The position numbers were made by a program, and so were the translations under genes. From positions 8,666,025-8,730,024 of the forward strand of contig CM023542.1 in the NCBI GenBank assembly GCA_013350335.1: a stretch of 64,000 nt of DNA, given 5' to 3'. Of the stretch, positions 10,701 through 22,009 are shown one piece after another. Source of the stretch: Chimonanthus salicifolius. Lineage: Eukaryota; Streptophyta; Magnoliopsida; Laurales; Calycanthaceae. Positions within the stretch are counted from its first letter, which is position 1; every line of letters starts with the position of its first letter. The notes under the pieces were generated by a model. That model was not told the origin of the DNA. It made no database searches and worked only from the letters and a program-made list of their open reading frames with translations.

Positions 10701-12063
10701 TCTTGAACGCTATAAAGCTCGCCTGGTTGCCAAAGGCTTCACTCAGGTTGAAGGCCTGGACTATCATGATACTTTTGCTCCTGTTGCTAAACTTGTCACC
10801 GTTCGTGCGTTGCTTTCTATTGCTTCAGTCAAGAATTGGCCTCTTCATCAACTTGATGTCAACAATGCTTTCTTACAAGGTGATCTCGATGAGGAAGTTT
10901 ATATGATGCTTCCACCTGGTTTTTCACGACAGGGGGAGCAACGGGTTTGTCGCTTAAACAAATCCATTTATGGCCTCAAGCAAGCTTCCCGGCAATGGTT
11001 TGCCAAATTTTCGTCGACTCTTCTTCATGCTGGTTTCTCACAGTCTAAGTCTGATTATTCTTTATTTACTTGTCATCAAGGACGCTCTTCCACCTTTGTG
11101 CTCGTGTATGTGGTCGATATTATTCTGACTGGTAATGATGACTTGGCTATCAAACGCCTTAAGCACTTCCTTGAAGAAAAGTTTTATATCAAAGACTTGG
11201 GGAGACTCAAATATTTTCTGGGTATTGAAGTTGCCCGTTCTAAGAAAGGTCTTTTTCTCTCTCAAAAGAAATATATTTTGGATATTCTCAAAGACTCTGG
11301 TTTCATTGGTGGCCGTATTTCCGATTTTTCAATGGAACAACAGCTGAAGTTATCTCCTGATGATGGCACCTTACTGCCAGATCCCACCATCTATCGCCGT
11401 CTTGTGGGTCGTCTTATTTACCTTACTGTTACCCGGCCAGATCTCAATTATGCGGTTCATATTCTCAGTCAGTTTATGCACTCTCCTCGTAGTGCTCACT
11501 TGGATGCTGCACACCGTGTCATTCGTTATTTGAAGGGTTCTGTTAATAAAGGGATATTTTTATCTTCATCGAGCTCACTTCACCTCAAAGGATATTGTGA
11601 TTCGGATTGGGCTGGTTGCCCAACCACTCGCCGGTCCACCACTGGTTATTGCACATTTCTTGGCTCCAACCTTATTTCTTGGAAGATGAAGAAGCAAACT
11701 ACAGTTTCTCGTTCATCTGCTGAGGCCGAATATCGTGCTCTAGCCACTCTGACATGTGAACTTCAATGGTTGAAGTACTTACTCAGTGATCTTGGCATCA
11801 GCCATCCTTCACCCATCACATTATTCTGCGACAATCAAGCTGCTTTACACATTGCACACAACCCTGTTTTTCATGAACGGACAAAACATATTGAGCTTGA
11901 TTGTCATTTTGTTCGGGAAAAGATACAATGTGGGCTCCTTCTACCTCGCCACATCCCCTCTTCTCATCAAATTGCTGATGTTTTCACCAAAACGTTGGGC
12001 AAAGATTCATTTCATAACTTGATTTGCAAGATGGGCGTTATTCACATACACGCTCCACCTTGA
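7792..12063 (+). pseudogene. Copia Gag-Pol polyprotein with in-frame TAG and altered RT motif
   Basis: The single frame covers about 1,424 codons from ATG 7792 and is interrupted by one in-frame TAG at 8221-8223. It then stays open to TGA at 12061-12063. Order: Gag with N-Y-G-S-W-L-R and a CCHC zinc knuckle (8599-8640); protease with D-T-G-A-S-N-H (8884 on); GAG pre-integrase (LWHFRLGHL); integrase core with HCDIWGPF, VRSDNGTEF and NGVVERKHRHLLEVAR; reverse transcriptase (CKWVYKLKYRSDGS, AFLQGDLDEEVYM); and RNase H ([25 protein letters not shown]), ending HIHAPP. The reverse transcriptase box reads Y-V-V-D at 11107-11118, where the family has Y-V-D-D, so a catalytic aspartate is lost. The rest looks well preserved. 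Upstream ORFs at 7231-7715 are leader sequence. Confidence 0.93.
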
Positions 12064-12070
12064 GGGGGAG
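12060..12070 (+). promoter_or_regulatory. Polypurine tract
   Basis: TTGAGGGGGAG overlaps the Gag-Pol stop codon and directly precedes the 3' LTR. It is the priming site for plus-strand synthesis. The Copia at 24132 has the same tract beside its LTR. Confidence 0.8.
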
Positions 12071-12253
12071 TATTAGAGTTGACCTCCTTCAATTAAGCAT
12101 TGTTAATTGAAGGAGTTGATTTTGTGTTTATTTTTATTTCCATAATTGTATATTCTCTTCCAGATTTTTCTCTTGTAATCTTCTCTATTAATACAATACC
12201 TTTTCTTCTCTCCAAAATATACGAGAGACAAGAAATCCCGTGTCAATTTTACA
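12071..12253 (+). repeat. 3' LTR of the Copia element
   Basis: This LTR is 183 bp and identical to 6947-7129 by eye. It is followed by the target duplication CATCT at 12254-12258. Confidence 0.93.
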
Positions 12254-12258
12254 CATCT

Positions 12259-13996
12259 CTTCTCAAGCCATTGTACTATAACAGAGAACGCAACTTAGAG
12301 AAGAAATACAGCTAAAGAAGAATAAACAGCAGCCTTCATGGAACAATAAATAATTTACACAAGAGGCATATTGATCTGTTCCTGTCATGTCCAAGATAGT
12401 TGCTTAAAGCATTTAAACATGAATTGCAGCACAAAAAGAAGTAAACTGACAGGGATCATTTCCAATGTTACGTGTAAACCAGATTCAGCAATGCAACGTC
12501 ACCTGAAATATAATATATATATATATATAATATTCATTTCACCCCTACAACACCGCGGAACCACAACAATCACCTAGGTGGTAATTCATTCAATGGTATT
12601 CTCACTGATGGTTTTTGAAAATTGTACTGTTGGATATTAAAAAAAAAAAAAAATCACATGTGCAATTGTCTCTCCCTCTCCATCTCCCCATCAACCTAGC
12701 ATAACGGCTATTTCAGTAACCATGTAACTTTTAGTTAAAATATTTTTTTATAAGAATTTCTAAATGGACCAAAATATTGGTTGAAAATAGAAATGAATTG
12801 AATTTTTCAAATATTTAAAATCTGATTTTCTATGTTTAAAAAATGAACAAAATATATTTTTTAGGTTATATAAAACTAAAACGTTCAAACATGAAAATGC
12901 AAAATCCAATTTTTTAGGTTTTAAAAAGCAAAAACAAATCTGATGTATCAGGTTTTAAAAAACAAAAACCCAAAATCTGTTTTTTAAGTTTTAAAAAATA
13001 AAAACCCAAAATCTCTGCATAACTCCTTGATTTTTTAAGTTTTAAAAATGAAAATAAAAAAATCTAAGTTCATCAATTTTCGAATTTAAAATATGTAAAA
13101 ACAAAAAATCGGTTTTAAAAAGAAGCAAAATGACTTCAAAGACTTGATAAAAAAAAACTCAAGAAACCAAATTTGGAGCCATCCATGTGGTGAGATTCCA
13201 ATGCAAAATCGGTGTGTTGTCCGTCTTCGAACTTTAGCGAGGGAGAGAGAAAAGGGGGATGAGGGAAGGGACCAACATCAACCTACTCGGGGTTGGAACC
13301 TTTGTTTTGTTTTTTTTGTTCTCTCTCTCTCCATGAAAGTGGTTTCAAGAAACCACCACATAAATGGAATCTATCTGTTCTTTTAATTGAACGGCTGCAG
13401 CTGGCCCATGTAGACTTTCGAGGTTCCACGACATCGCAAGGTGAAACAAATTTTATATATATAAACTCTGTCACACACAATTTTGATACATTTTGAGAGA
13501 TTCGATTCAACACAGAAAATTCTTTAGCCATTCTCAAAAATTGCTAATATATATTATATTATATTTGACAAACATAACAAAGAGGAACAATAGCCATTAC
13601 CTATATATGAGTCAAGCCTTTCGAAGTGAAGAATATGTGATCACCTTTGTCTAGCCAGAATCACATCCCATCCTACAGTATTCTATAGTTCAAATTTCAG
13701 TTATAGGAAGGAAGCTTGTATGTTATTCTGATATATATTCAATATGCATAGAAACCAAGTGAACTCATTTTATATGATCAATTTGTGTCCATTCCAGTCC
13801 GTTCCAATTGCAAGTTTCAAATAAACTAATAATATATGCAGAATGCCTAGATTTCAAAAACCAATGCATGTTTTAAAACAAAAAAACAGCATATGCAGCA
13901 TGCCAGGACATGCAATATCAATACACATATTAGGGAGTACACAAAACACTGACAGTTTATACTCTGAAACTTCAAAGTTACGTATTACAAGGATAT
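12259..13996. other. AT-rich intergenic DNA
   Basis: No gene was recognised. There are an (AT)n tract near 12516-12529 and a poly-A run near 12640. A degenerate minisatellite spans about 12800-13120, where phrases like GGTTTTAAAAA and AAAACCCAAAATCTG recur at roughly 55-60 bp. ORFs at 13144-13537 show no domain. Confidence 0.5.
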
Positions 13997-14226
13997 TATT
14001 ATAATGAAAATAGGAAAAAGAAACAAAGAGATGGAGGAAAAGAAAGAATTCTCTGTATATTGTATCGCATGTTTACTAACAAAGGAGGATACATGAATAT
14101 AAAGAGTACAGGAATTCAATCGAGGTGAGAGAAAAGGAATGAAAAATCAGTTACAATCATTTATAATCAATGATATCTAAAAGTCAACCCACAAGTGTAA
14201 AATGTGATACACCATATCCTATAACA
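13997..14226 (-). repeat. 3' LTR of old Copia
   Basis: This LTR is collinear with 18879-19113, sharing TGTATATTGTAT, ACAAAGG-GGATACATG-ATATAAAGAGTACAGG and AAAAGTCAACCCACA blocks, with many substitutions and short indels. Confidence 0.85.
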
Positions 14227-14232
14227 CTCCCC

Positions 14233-17200
14233 TCAAGTTGGTGCAAAGATATCAATCAAGCCTAGCTTGTTGAAAACATCATCAAGTTGAAAGTGAGAGA
14301 TAGCTATCGTTATCATGTCTGCTAATTCATCATTGGACTTCAAATATAGAGTGACAATATTCCTAGCGGATACATGATGTCGAAGAAAATGACAATCAAT
14401 CTTTATATGTTTTTTATGCTCATGGAAAAATGGATTGGAAGCAATATTACAGTTGATTGTCACAGAACATGATAAGTACCTCTGAGGAAGAAAAGCCAAA
14501 TTCATCAAGAAACTGTTTGAATCACAATAATTAATATGTTGCGTTGGCCATGGCCTTGTATTCTGCCTCTACACTAGAACAAGCAACAACAATTTGTTTC
14601 TTACTTCGCAAAGAAACTAAATGAAATCTTAAACGAATACAATAACCTGAGGTAGATCGTCAATCACCAGGAGAACTAAGCCAATCAGCATCATAGTACC
14701 CACGAATATTAAACGTAAACTGATTCCTATAAAAAAAGTCCACAACCAGGGTGGGCCTCTAGATAAAGTAAAATGAAGGCAGCATAAAAGTGCGCATCCA
14801 TAGGAGCATGCATAAATTGAGTAACCACAGACAACATAGGCCAAGTCAAGCCGGATGATGGTAAGATAATGAGATTGCCTACCAAGTGTTGATAAAAATA
14901 AGAATCAGGAAGATAAGTCCCATCAGATGCAAAAAAAAATTGAATTAACATCAAGCGGTGTCTTTGCAGGCTTGCATCCAGAATATCCAGCATCATGAAG
15001 AAGATCTAAAGCATATTTCTGGTGCGAAAGAACAACTCTTTCGATAATCGAGCAACTTTAATTCCCAAGAAATAACGAAGTAAGCCAAGGTCTTAATATC
15101 AAGAGACTGTTACAGACAGGCTTTAAAAGCACTGATAGATGACTCATTATTCCATATTAAGACTATATCGTCCACATAAACCACAAGAAGTATAACAACA
15201 TAATTAGCATGATACACAAAAACAGAATGATCTAATTGACATCGTGTAAAACCATAATTTAACAAGGTTATATTAAATTTATCAAACCACGCCCTGTGAC
15301 GACCCGACCCTGCCCATCACAATATTGTCCTCTTTGGACCCCACCTGGGCCCGCACGACTTTGCTTTGGGCCATGGTCCAAAAGGCCTTATGATGGAGAG
15401 GGACTTGCCTCCTCAAATAAAGCTCCTACCACCCAAGTCCACAACCGATGTGGGACTTTGGGTGGGGTAATCACAATCCACCCCCCTTAAGACCAAAACC
15501 ATCTCCGGCTATGTCATGTCACATTGATAGGGGTCCGCGCACACAGAGGCAGGAAACGTCACTCAACTAGAGCTCACACAGTCCGAGTGTTGAAACGTAC
15601 TCCGATACCACTTGTCACGACCAGACCCTACCCATCACAATATTGTCCACTTTGGACCCCACCTGGACCCGCAAGGTTTTGCTTTGGGCCCTGGCCCAAA
15701 AGGCCTCGTGATAGAGAGGGGGCTTGCCTCCTCAAATAAAGCCCCTATCACCCAAGTCCACAACTAATGTGGAACTTTGGGTGGGAGTATCACACGCCTG
15801 AGGAGACTCTTTGAGACCATATATTGCTTTCTTAAGCCGGCAATACCTTCCCTTGCTCCCCCTGTCTAATAAAGCCCAAAGGTGGTAGCATATAAACTTC
15901 TTCTTTCAAGTCACCATGGAGAAATACATTCTTGACATCTAACTGATGAAGTGTTCATTTTTTAGTAGTAAAAATAGAGATAATAACCTATACAGAGGTG
16001 ATCTTTGCAACATGAGAAAGTATCCTAATGATCAATTCCTTAAGTCTGAGTAAAGACTTTAGCCAGTAGGCGAGCTTTATATCGAGCAATGAATCTGCCT
16101 TGGTTGTGTTTGACAGCAAAGACTTACTTACACCTTACAGGAGTCTTACCCTACGTCAAAGATGTCTTCTCCAAAGTTCGATTTTTTTCAAGTGCAACCA
16201 TTTCTTTTTCCATAGCGGCCTTTCAGGAAAGGTCTCAAAGTGCACTATCAATCCTCTTAGGAATGGAAGGTGTATCTATTTTGGAGAGGACGTTGTGATA
16301 TGATGGAGAAACGGTATTATAGGAAACAAAATGGTTTATAGGATGTTCAGTACATACATGTTTACCTTTTCTCAAAGCAATGAGGAGATCAGAATTCTCA
16401 AGTGATGGATCTGGACAGTCCAAGGATGATTGAGTGGTAGTGGGTGAAGCATGGGGCATGTTTTTCTTCCCATGATAAACAATAAGAGGCTTAGAGGTAG
16501 ACGGATAAACAATGCCAACACTATCCGTAGGAGTACGAAAAACAAGAGGAGAAGAAGAAGACTTATGACTAAATGGTTCAAAATAAGGAATAATTTCAAA
16601 AAAGGCAATATCCATAGAAACGATTCTTTTACCAAATATCGGGTCAAAACATTTATATCCTTTTTTAGTGGAAGAGTAGCCCAAGAACACACATTTCACA
16701 AAAAAAAAATTTGAAAGTTTGTCAGCAAAAATATCATGAATAAAACAGGTACATCTAAAAACATGCAATAGAAACAAAACGATAGGTAGAAATAAGTCAA
16801 ATAATCTTTGTTTTTAAATAGTTCATATATTAATAGATAAAGAAGCACCAGAGGTGCAAATACAAAGTTAAAATACAGATAAAGCTACTATCACTAGTAA
16901 TTGGAAAAGACACGAAATAAATCAAATAATCAATAGGTGATTTGTTATTTAAGACTCTTGCGGGCATGTGATTTATAAAATAGCAAGCAGTAAGAATAGA
17001 ATCAGGCCAATATGACTTAGGAACATTAATTGCAAATAACAATGATCGAGCTACCTCAAGAAGGTGACGATTCTTCTTTTCAACAGCTCCATTTTGTTGA
17101 GGTATATGGGGGCAGAAAGTTTGAGATTTAATCTCATGTTCCCAAAGACAATGTAAAAAAGAGTGAGACATATATTCTCCCCCCATTATCACTTCGCAAG

Positions 17201-17990
17201 ATTTTAAGACAACAATCAACTGAGTAGTAATCCATTTATGAAAGTGGAAAAATGATCAAAGACCTCAAATTTAAGTTTTATCAAATAAAACCAAGTCATT
17301 CAAGAGTAATCATCTATGAATGTAACAAAATAACAAAATCATGTTGAAGAAACAATGGGTGACCAAAAAAAAAATGGGTGACATCTAAACATCAGAATAT
17401 ATTAAGAAAAGAAAAGTGGAAGAAGAATGATTAGAAGACGGAAAAAATGTGGGCCGGTGCTGCTTTTCATACTGGCAACTTTCAAAGACAAAATTATCAA
17501 GTTTCAAAGAAGGTCGCAAACGCTTAACACTGTATTTGAGGGATGACCCAACCTACAATGCCAAAGCCAAGTGTCTTGATGACTACTAGAACAAGCAACA
17601 TATTCTAAGTCAATTTGTGGATAAAAAAAGTAAAGATAATTTTCTTCACGACCACCACTAATCGTCTTTTTCATGGCCAAATCATGAATAACACAATGAG
17701 AAGGGAAAATAGTCACAGAGAAATTTAGGGCCTTAGGAAACAAACTAACAAATAAAAGATTATTAGACAGATGAGGAACATTAAGAACAGAAGGAAGATC
17801 AAGAGTAGAAAAAATCGAAATGGTCCATTTACCGGTGATGGAGGTAAAGTTCCCATCAGCAAATTTAACATTTCCAAAAGAAAGGGGTTTTAGAGAAGAA
17901 AAACAAGACCTACCTGTCATGTGATCCATAGCCCCAGAATCAATAATCCAGGGACTGTAGGATGTGGTATGGAAAGCAAATGAGATAGTA
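14233..17990 (-). pseudogene. Degenerate Copia pol (protease to RNase H)
   Basis: The minus-strand pieces are not joinable into one frame. 17504-17990 carries the protease end and pre-integrase domain. 16830-17219 carries the integrase C-part (QQNGAVEKKNRHLLEVARS, FINHMPARVLNNKSP). 16235-16777 carries the connector before reverse transcriptase. ~15000-16230 carries the reverse transcriptase, including Y-G-L-K-E-S and Y-V-D-D, split by the TRIM at 15295-15794. 14727-14996 and 14233-14508 carry the RNase H region (KHIKIDCHFLRHH, LADM). Multiple stops and frameshifts separate the pieces. It is a dead element. Confidence 0.85.
15295..15794 (-). mobile_element. Complete TRIM element nested in Copia reverse transcriptase
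   Basis: Two ~181-bp direct repeats (15295-15475 and 15613-15794) bound a 137-bp internal region. On the minus strand the LTR starts TGTGATWMYCCCACCC and ends TCGTGACA or TCGTCACA. It is followed by the primer-binding site TGGTATCGGAG (15600-15610) and, before the other LTR, a polypurine tract, TTAAGGGGGGTGGAT. The element is flanked by CGCCC (15290-15294) and CGCCT (15795-15799), a 5-bp target duplication with one change. Joined host sequence on either side encodes the Copia Q-A-W-F-D-K-F stretch, so the boundaries are secure. It has no coding capacity. Confidence 0.9.
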
Positions 17991-18878
17991 CCTGATTGAG
18001 CAATGGAAGTTTAGGCATAACCAGAGATTGAAGGCTCTTAAGTTGCATCCTGTCTTGTTGTAAAGAATCAATTCGTACTGAGACACTTGAATAGCATCAT
18101 CTCAAAGAGAAATAGGCTAGGAAATGCCATTAAGATTGATCACAGTAATGAGATTGCAAAAAAATCCCCAACAATGCAAGTTTACAGCAGATCAACCCAG
18201 AATCACCAAAAACTGAGAGCGCAATGGGAGGAAAAAAATCACGCTATAGTAACTGTGCTGAAAAAATGGGCCCCACAAGCACAAATCAGCAACCCATATC
18301 AATAAGAGAGAAGAGACCAAGAGAAACTAGGTATGAGTGGATTAAATGGTAATCCAACCTTAAGACTCCAGATTGAAACAAAATCTAGAAAAAAATCCAA
18401 ATCCAAGATGTATAGCAGCACTGGCGAACAATATTGCAACAATAGTGGGCCCCACCCATCATGGAAGGGAGAAGAAGCCGAGCATATGAAAAGTAGGCCT
18501 AAAAAAATTGTTCATGCCATCTCCGGACATGAAAATGAGAATAGAGACAAGGGGTCCCACAATGCACCAAACCCTAAGACCCACCTAGGGGATGGAAGGA
18601 GAGCACAAAAACGAATAGGGTGATAGTGGTTTCAAAGGCCAATGAACAATATCCGCATGGATCGAAGGTGAACAGGAAAATTGTTCTTGGAGCTATCGCA
18701 TGAGGCTTGTTGCAGTCTGAAAAAAATCCTGAATCCGTGTTGAGGAGATGATTCAACCACAAAGGGAGACAATTGAAGGGGATAGAAACACACCAGAGGC
18801 CGAAGGCAATGTAGAAATCCCCAAAAAAAATGACTTCCAAAGGCAAAAAGTTTCAAAAACCGAACTTGGTTGATACCA

Positions 18879-19113
18879 TGTTATAATGAAAATTAGGATA
18901 AAAAAAAGAAAAATATAGAGGAAAAGAGAAGAAAATAGAGAGATAATTCTTTGTATATTGTATTGCTTATTTTCTAACAAAGGGGGGATACATGTATATA
19001 AAGAGTACAGGGAGTCAATCAAGGCGAATAAAAAGGAAAGAAAAATCATTTACAATCAATGATATCTAACAATATCTAAAAGTCAACCCACATGTGTAGC
19101 ACCATATCCTACA
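18879..19113 (-). repeat. 5' LTR of old Copia
   Basis: The 235-bp LTR adjoins the primer-binding site. Its outer end (TGTAGGATATGG on the minus strand) lacks three bases relative to the other LTR (TGTTATAGGATATGG). Confidence 0.85.
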
Positions 19114-19782
19114 ATATATAGCAATTAATATTATTTAGCAATTCTAATGGAAAATATTACAATGTTAGATTTGTCAACATTGGTGGCATGCCCTCATGCC
19201 CAAGCAGTACCACTATACAGTTCTGATAAGCATGTGTATAGGAATGCTATTTCGCATTGCCTAAATGAGATGATTCTAGACTTTTGTCTCTTAATTACTT
19301 CGTCTACCATCTAAATATGATGATCATATTGTGTAATAACTATACACAAACCACATTGTAATCATCAATCCAGTATCCAAGGGAGACCCTGATAGACATG
19401 GGGAAAAAGGTAAGGCATACAATCAATGGTGGAAATCAGAAATTATCCTCTGGTGTGATGTGGTTGTTGAGGGTTGGGGATTGAGTAGGAGCTAGGTATA
19501 AATCATAATTTTTTGAGGGGGCAGCATGCAAATTCTTAACATACTATAGGGGTTCTTCATAAAATCCCTGAAATCAAGGGGGGTTTTAAAATTTTGGTCA
19601 GGGGTTGCCCAGTACAATGTTGTCTTACAGGCAATATAGAATGCCTAAACCTCCACTACTTGAATTTTGATAAACCAAATGGCAAAGTTCAACTTGATCT
19701 GAGAAGGAAAACATAGAATGACTAAAATTATATAACATATTAAACCAAAAAAGTGGAAAGGTAATTTTGATTGAGATCTCAC
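19114..19782. other. Intergenic DNA
   Basis: This is AT-rich sequence between the Copia and the exon-like pieces of an unidentified gene. Nothing recognisable was seen. Confidence 0.5.
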
Positions 19783-20353
19783 CCATCTCTGGCTGAAAAC
19801 CTGCAGCAATTGGTTTGTGTTTCTCCACAAAGAAGAAAAAAGCATGTGACACTTGTTGCGAAAGTGAATGATTGCTACTTTCAGAGATTCCTTAGCAGAC
19901 AAAAGAAAATCTCTCTGTGGTGCCTCTGCATCAACACTAGTTTCTGCTCCATATGCAACTAGCTTAGAACTGCTATGGTCAACTGCATTTTCCATTTGAG
20001 GGTCAAGAAACTCTTTCTCATTCTTCCAAGATTTGAATATCAATTTACTCCTCTTAGCACCTGAACCTATCAAATTTGACCAAATTTTGGAAGCCAATAA
20101 TGCCAAGCCAGTTGAATCCCTGTCTGGAAGTTTCAAATTCTCAGTTGAACTTCAATCCAGAACAGCATACATCATATTTCTTTCATCTGTATTTTGAGCC
20201 CATAGTCCAGCACAATTTATCTGCAACACCAAACGCAAATTCTTTTTTTTTTAAGATATAACAACAAAAACAAGGATATAATGACAATCACATAAGACAG
20301 AATGTCAATCGTAGAGCACAAAATGTGAAATTTAATGAGGGGAAGAGAAGAGA

Positions 20354-20386
<33 letters not shown>

Positions 20387-20713
20387 GGGGTGTTATACGA
20401 TGAATGGTAAAGATATTAATACAAGTCAATCATCAAACCTGTTCGAAGTTGTTCAACTATCAATGAGAATGGAAAGAGTTCAAAGACCAAATGAGAAAAC
20501 AGAGAAAGACAGCATACCTTAATATGAACAAGGTCTGCATCTGCTATCTCAAGTCCAGAAAACTGTTTTGAACAGCCCAGCTTCACATGCAAAGAATGTA
20601 CAAGTCAGGAAAAAAATGTGCACCAATACCTTTTTGCTTCGAAATTGTACCAAGATTTGAATCAGCAAACTTTATGGTTACAATAGGAGCACTTGCCAAC
20701 CATGCTACAGCCT
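19783..20713 (-). pseudogene. Exon-like pieces of an unidentified plant gene
   Basis: Three minus-strand blocks look coding and have plausible splice signals. They are 20711-20630 (AVAWLASAPIVTIKFADSN, donor GTATTG), 20580-20518 (21 codons, LGCSKQFSGLEIADADLVHI, donor GTATGC) and 20139-19783 (119 codons, NLKLPDRDSTGLALLASKIW at the start, donor GTGAGA). Blocks two and three are in phase with each other. Block one ends in phase 1 and does not join block two cleanly, so there is a frame break or a missing exon. The composition is soluble and charged, with no transmembrane segment or known motif that I recognise. The family is not identified. It may be a relic or the edge of a larger minus-strand gene whose other exons lie near 20700-20900. 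Confidence 0.4.
20356..20384. repeat. 29-nt poly-G tract
   Basis: An uninterrupted run of 29 G is followed by TTGGGG and preceded by GAGAGAG. It lies in the presumed intron of the unidentified minus-strand gene. Its length may be unreliable in the assembly. Confidence 0.9.
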
Positions 20714-21829
20714 CTTGTGCACATTAATACTTCTCAACAGAATAAAAGGCATAAACATTTTTTGGATCAGTAAGCAAATTTCATTAACCTTTCACATAAA
20801 TTTCACTGAGTGAAGTGTTAGATGCATCAGAATATTTTCTCATTCCATCGAGACTGCAGCAGATGAAATGAAAATCAGGAAAAGAAAATGAGGCAATCAT
20901 AAGCTTTGTTTTTCAAAGTTTCGCAAAAGATAATGAGGCAATCATTAGTTGTTGGTAATGCATCAAAGACTCCATAAATGTGGCATAATATTAGGCCAAT
21001 AATAAATAATAAAAAGAAAAAGGTAGACAAGGAATTACAAAATCAACAAAGAACAACATTATGACCAGTGTTTAAAACCAGGACCGAACCGGCCCGGTTG
21101 ACCCAGGTTGAACCAGAACAAAATGGTGAGCAGTATGGATTGTTGTATGAACCATTTTACTTGAGAACCATTTTGAACCTTTTCCTTTACCCTTTTCCAT
21201 TGTTTTTTTTACAGCAACAGACCCCTAAAATGTCCATCCTAACAAACGTCAATCTATCTCTTTCTCTCGACTGCTACCCCTTTTTCTGCCTCTCTCACCA
21301 TGGTTACTTGTGTCTCCTCCCTTTTTTCCTACCTCACACTTAAACACCTCAATTTTTTCTATTAACAGTCAGTCTAGCTTTGAGAGCATGATGGCTATTT
21401 TTTATTTTTATTTTCAATATAATAGATGATAAGATCTCACATGGTGACTTACATTAGTACTATACGATAGAAATTGAACTCCTAAAATTTTAAATCTTTA
21501 GTTTAATTTCAAAATCTAACTAATCTATTATAAGTTAAAAATTTAAATAATTTAATTTTTATAATGTATAAATAATTATCATGTCATGATGATGTCACAG
21601 TTTAATTCGATTTGTACAACCAATTAGATCCTGTTGGACCAAACTTGAGCCTTAAATGGTTCAATGAATGGTCTAGGTTTTAAAATATTGATTATTGGAC
21701 TAAGATAGCATTGTATAAACTTTTTATTTAATGAATTTGTTCTTAACAGTCAATAATCTCATCAAGAATATCGACTTGATAACATAAGAAAAATAAGATA
21801 AGCACATAAATTGGGGGAGAGAGAGGGAC

Positions 21830-21872
<43 letters not shown>

Positions 21873-22009
21873 TTTTCGAAGTATCTTATGCTTGATCACA
21901 ACAAAAATGCAAGTTAACTCTAATTTTCAAAGAAATGACAGAAAACAAAGAAGACGGAGGATTGGGAGAATCAAGAAGACACAAAAGTCAGCGATCAAAG
22001 CTCTAAGCC
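20714..22009. other. Intergenic DNA with GA microsatellite
   Basis: The stretch is AT-rich with a (GA)n tract at about 21820-21870. Near 21061 an ACCGAACCGGCCCGGTTGAC stretch resembles the end of a small dispersed repeat. The block ~21740-21990 is loosely repeated at ~23845-24060, bracketing the LINE. No gene was recognised. Confidence 0.5.

Larger units (their letters stand above)
6947..12253 (+). mobile_element. Full-length Copia LTR retrotransposon (5.3 kb), recently inserted
   Basis: Two 183-bp LTRs (6947-7129 and 12071-12253) are identical by eye and begin TATTAGAG and end TTTTACA. They are flanked by a perfect 5-bp target duplication, CATCT. A primer-binding site, TGGTATCGAGC, follows the left LTR and a polypurine tract, GAGGGGGAG, precedes the right LTR. 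Between them lie a ~660-bp leader and a Gag-Pol reading frame in Copia order: protease, integrase, reverse transcriptase, RNase H. Identical LTRs imply a young insertion. The reading frame nevertheless has a nonsense codon and a changed catalytic motif, so this copy is probably not autonomous. The LTR start is TA rather than the usual TG. Confidence 0.95.
13997..19113 (-). mobile_element. Old Copia LTR retrotransposon (minus) containing a nested TRIM
   Basis: LTRs lie at 13997-14226 (3' LTR) and 18879-19113 (5' LTR), similar but clearly diverged. On the minus strand the 5' LTR ends ATTATAACA and is followed by the primer-binding site TGGTATCAACCAAG (18865-18878). A polypurine tract, CTTGAGGGGAG, precedes the 3' LTR at about 14227-14237. 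Coding pieces run right to left: protease WIIDSGAMDHMTG (~17950-17915), pre-integrase WLWHCRLGHPS, integrase ...PQQNGAVEKKNRHLLEVAR (16830-17219), reverse transcriptase with intact Y-V-D-D near 15165-15180, and RNase H tail (14233-14508). There are many stops and frameshifts. A full Gag was not found between the primer site and the protease. No convincing target duplication remains. Confidence 0.88.
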
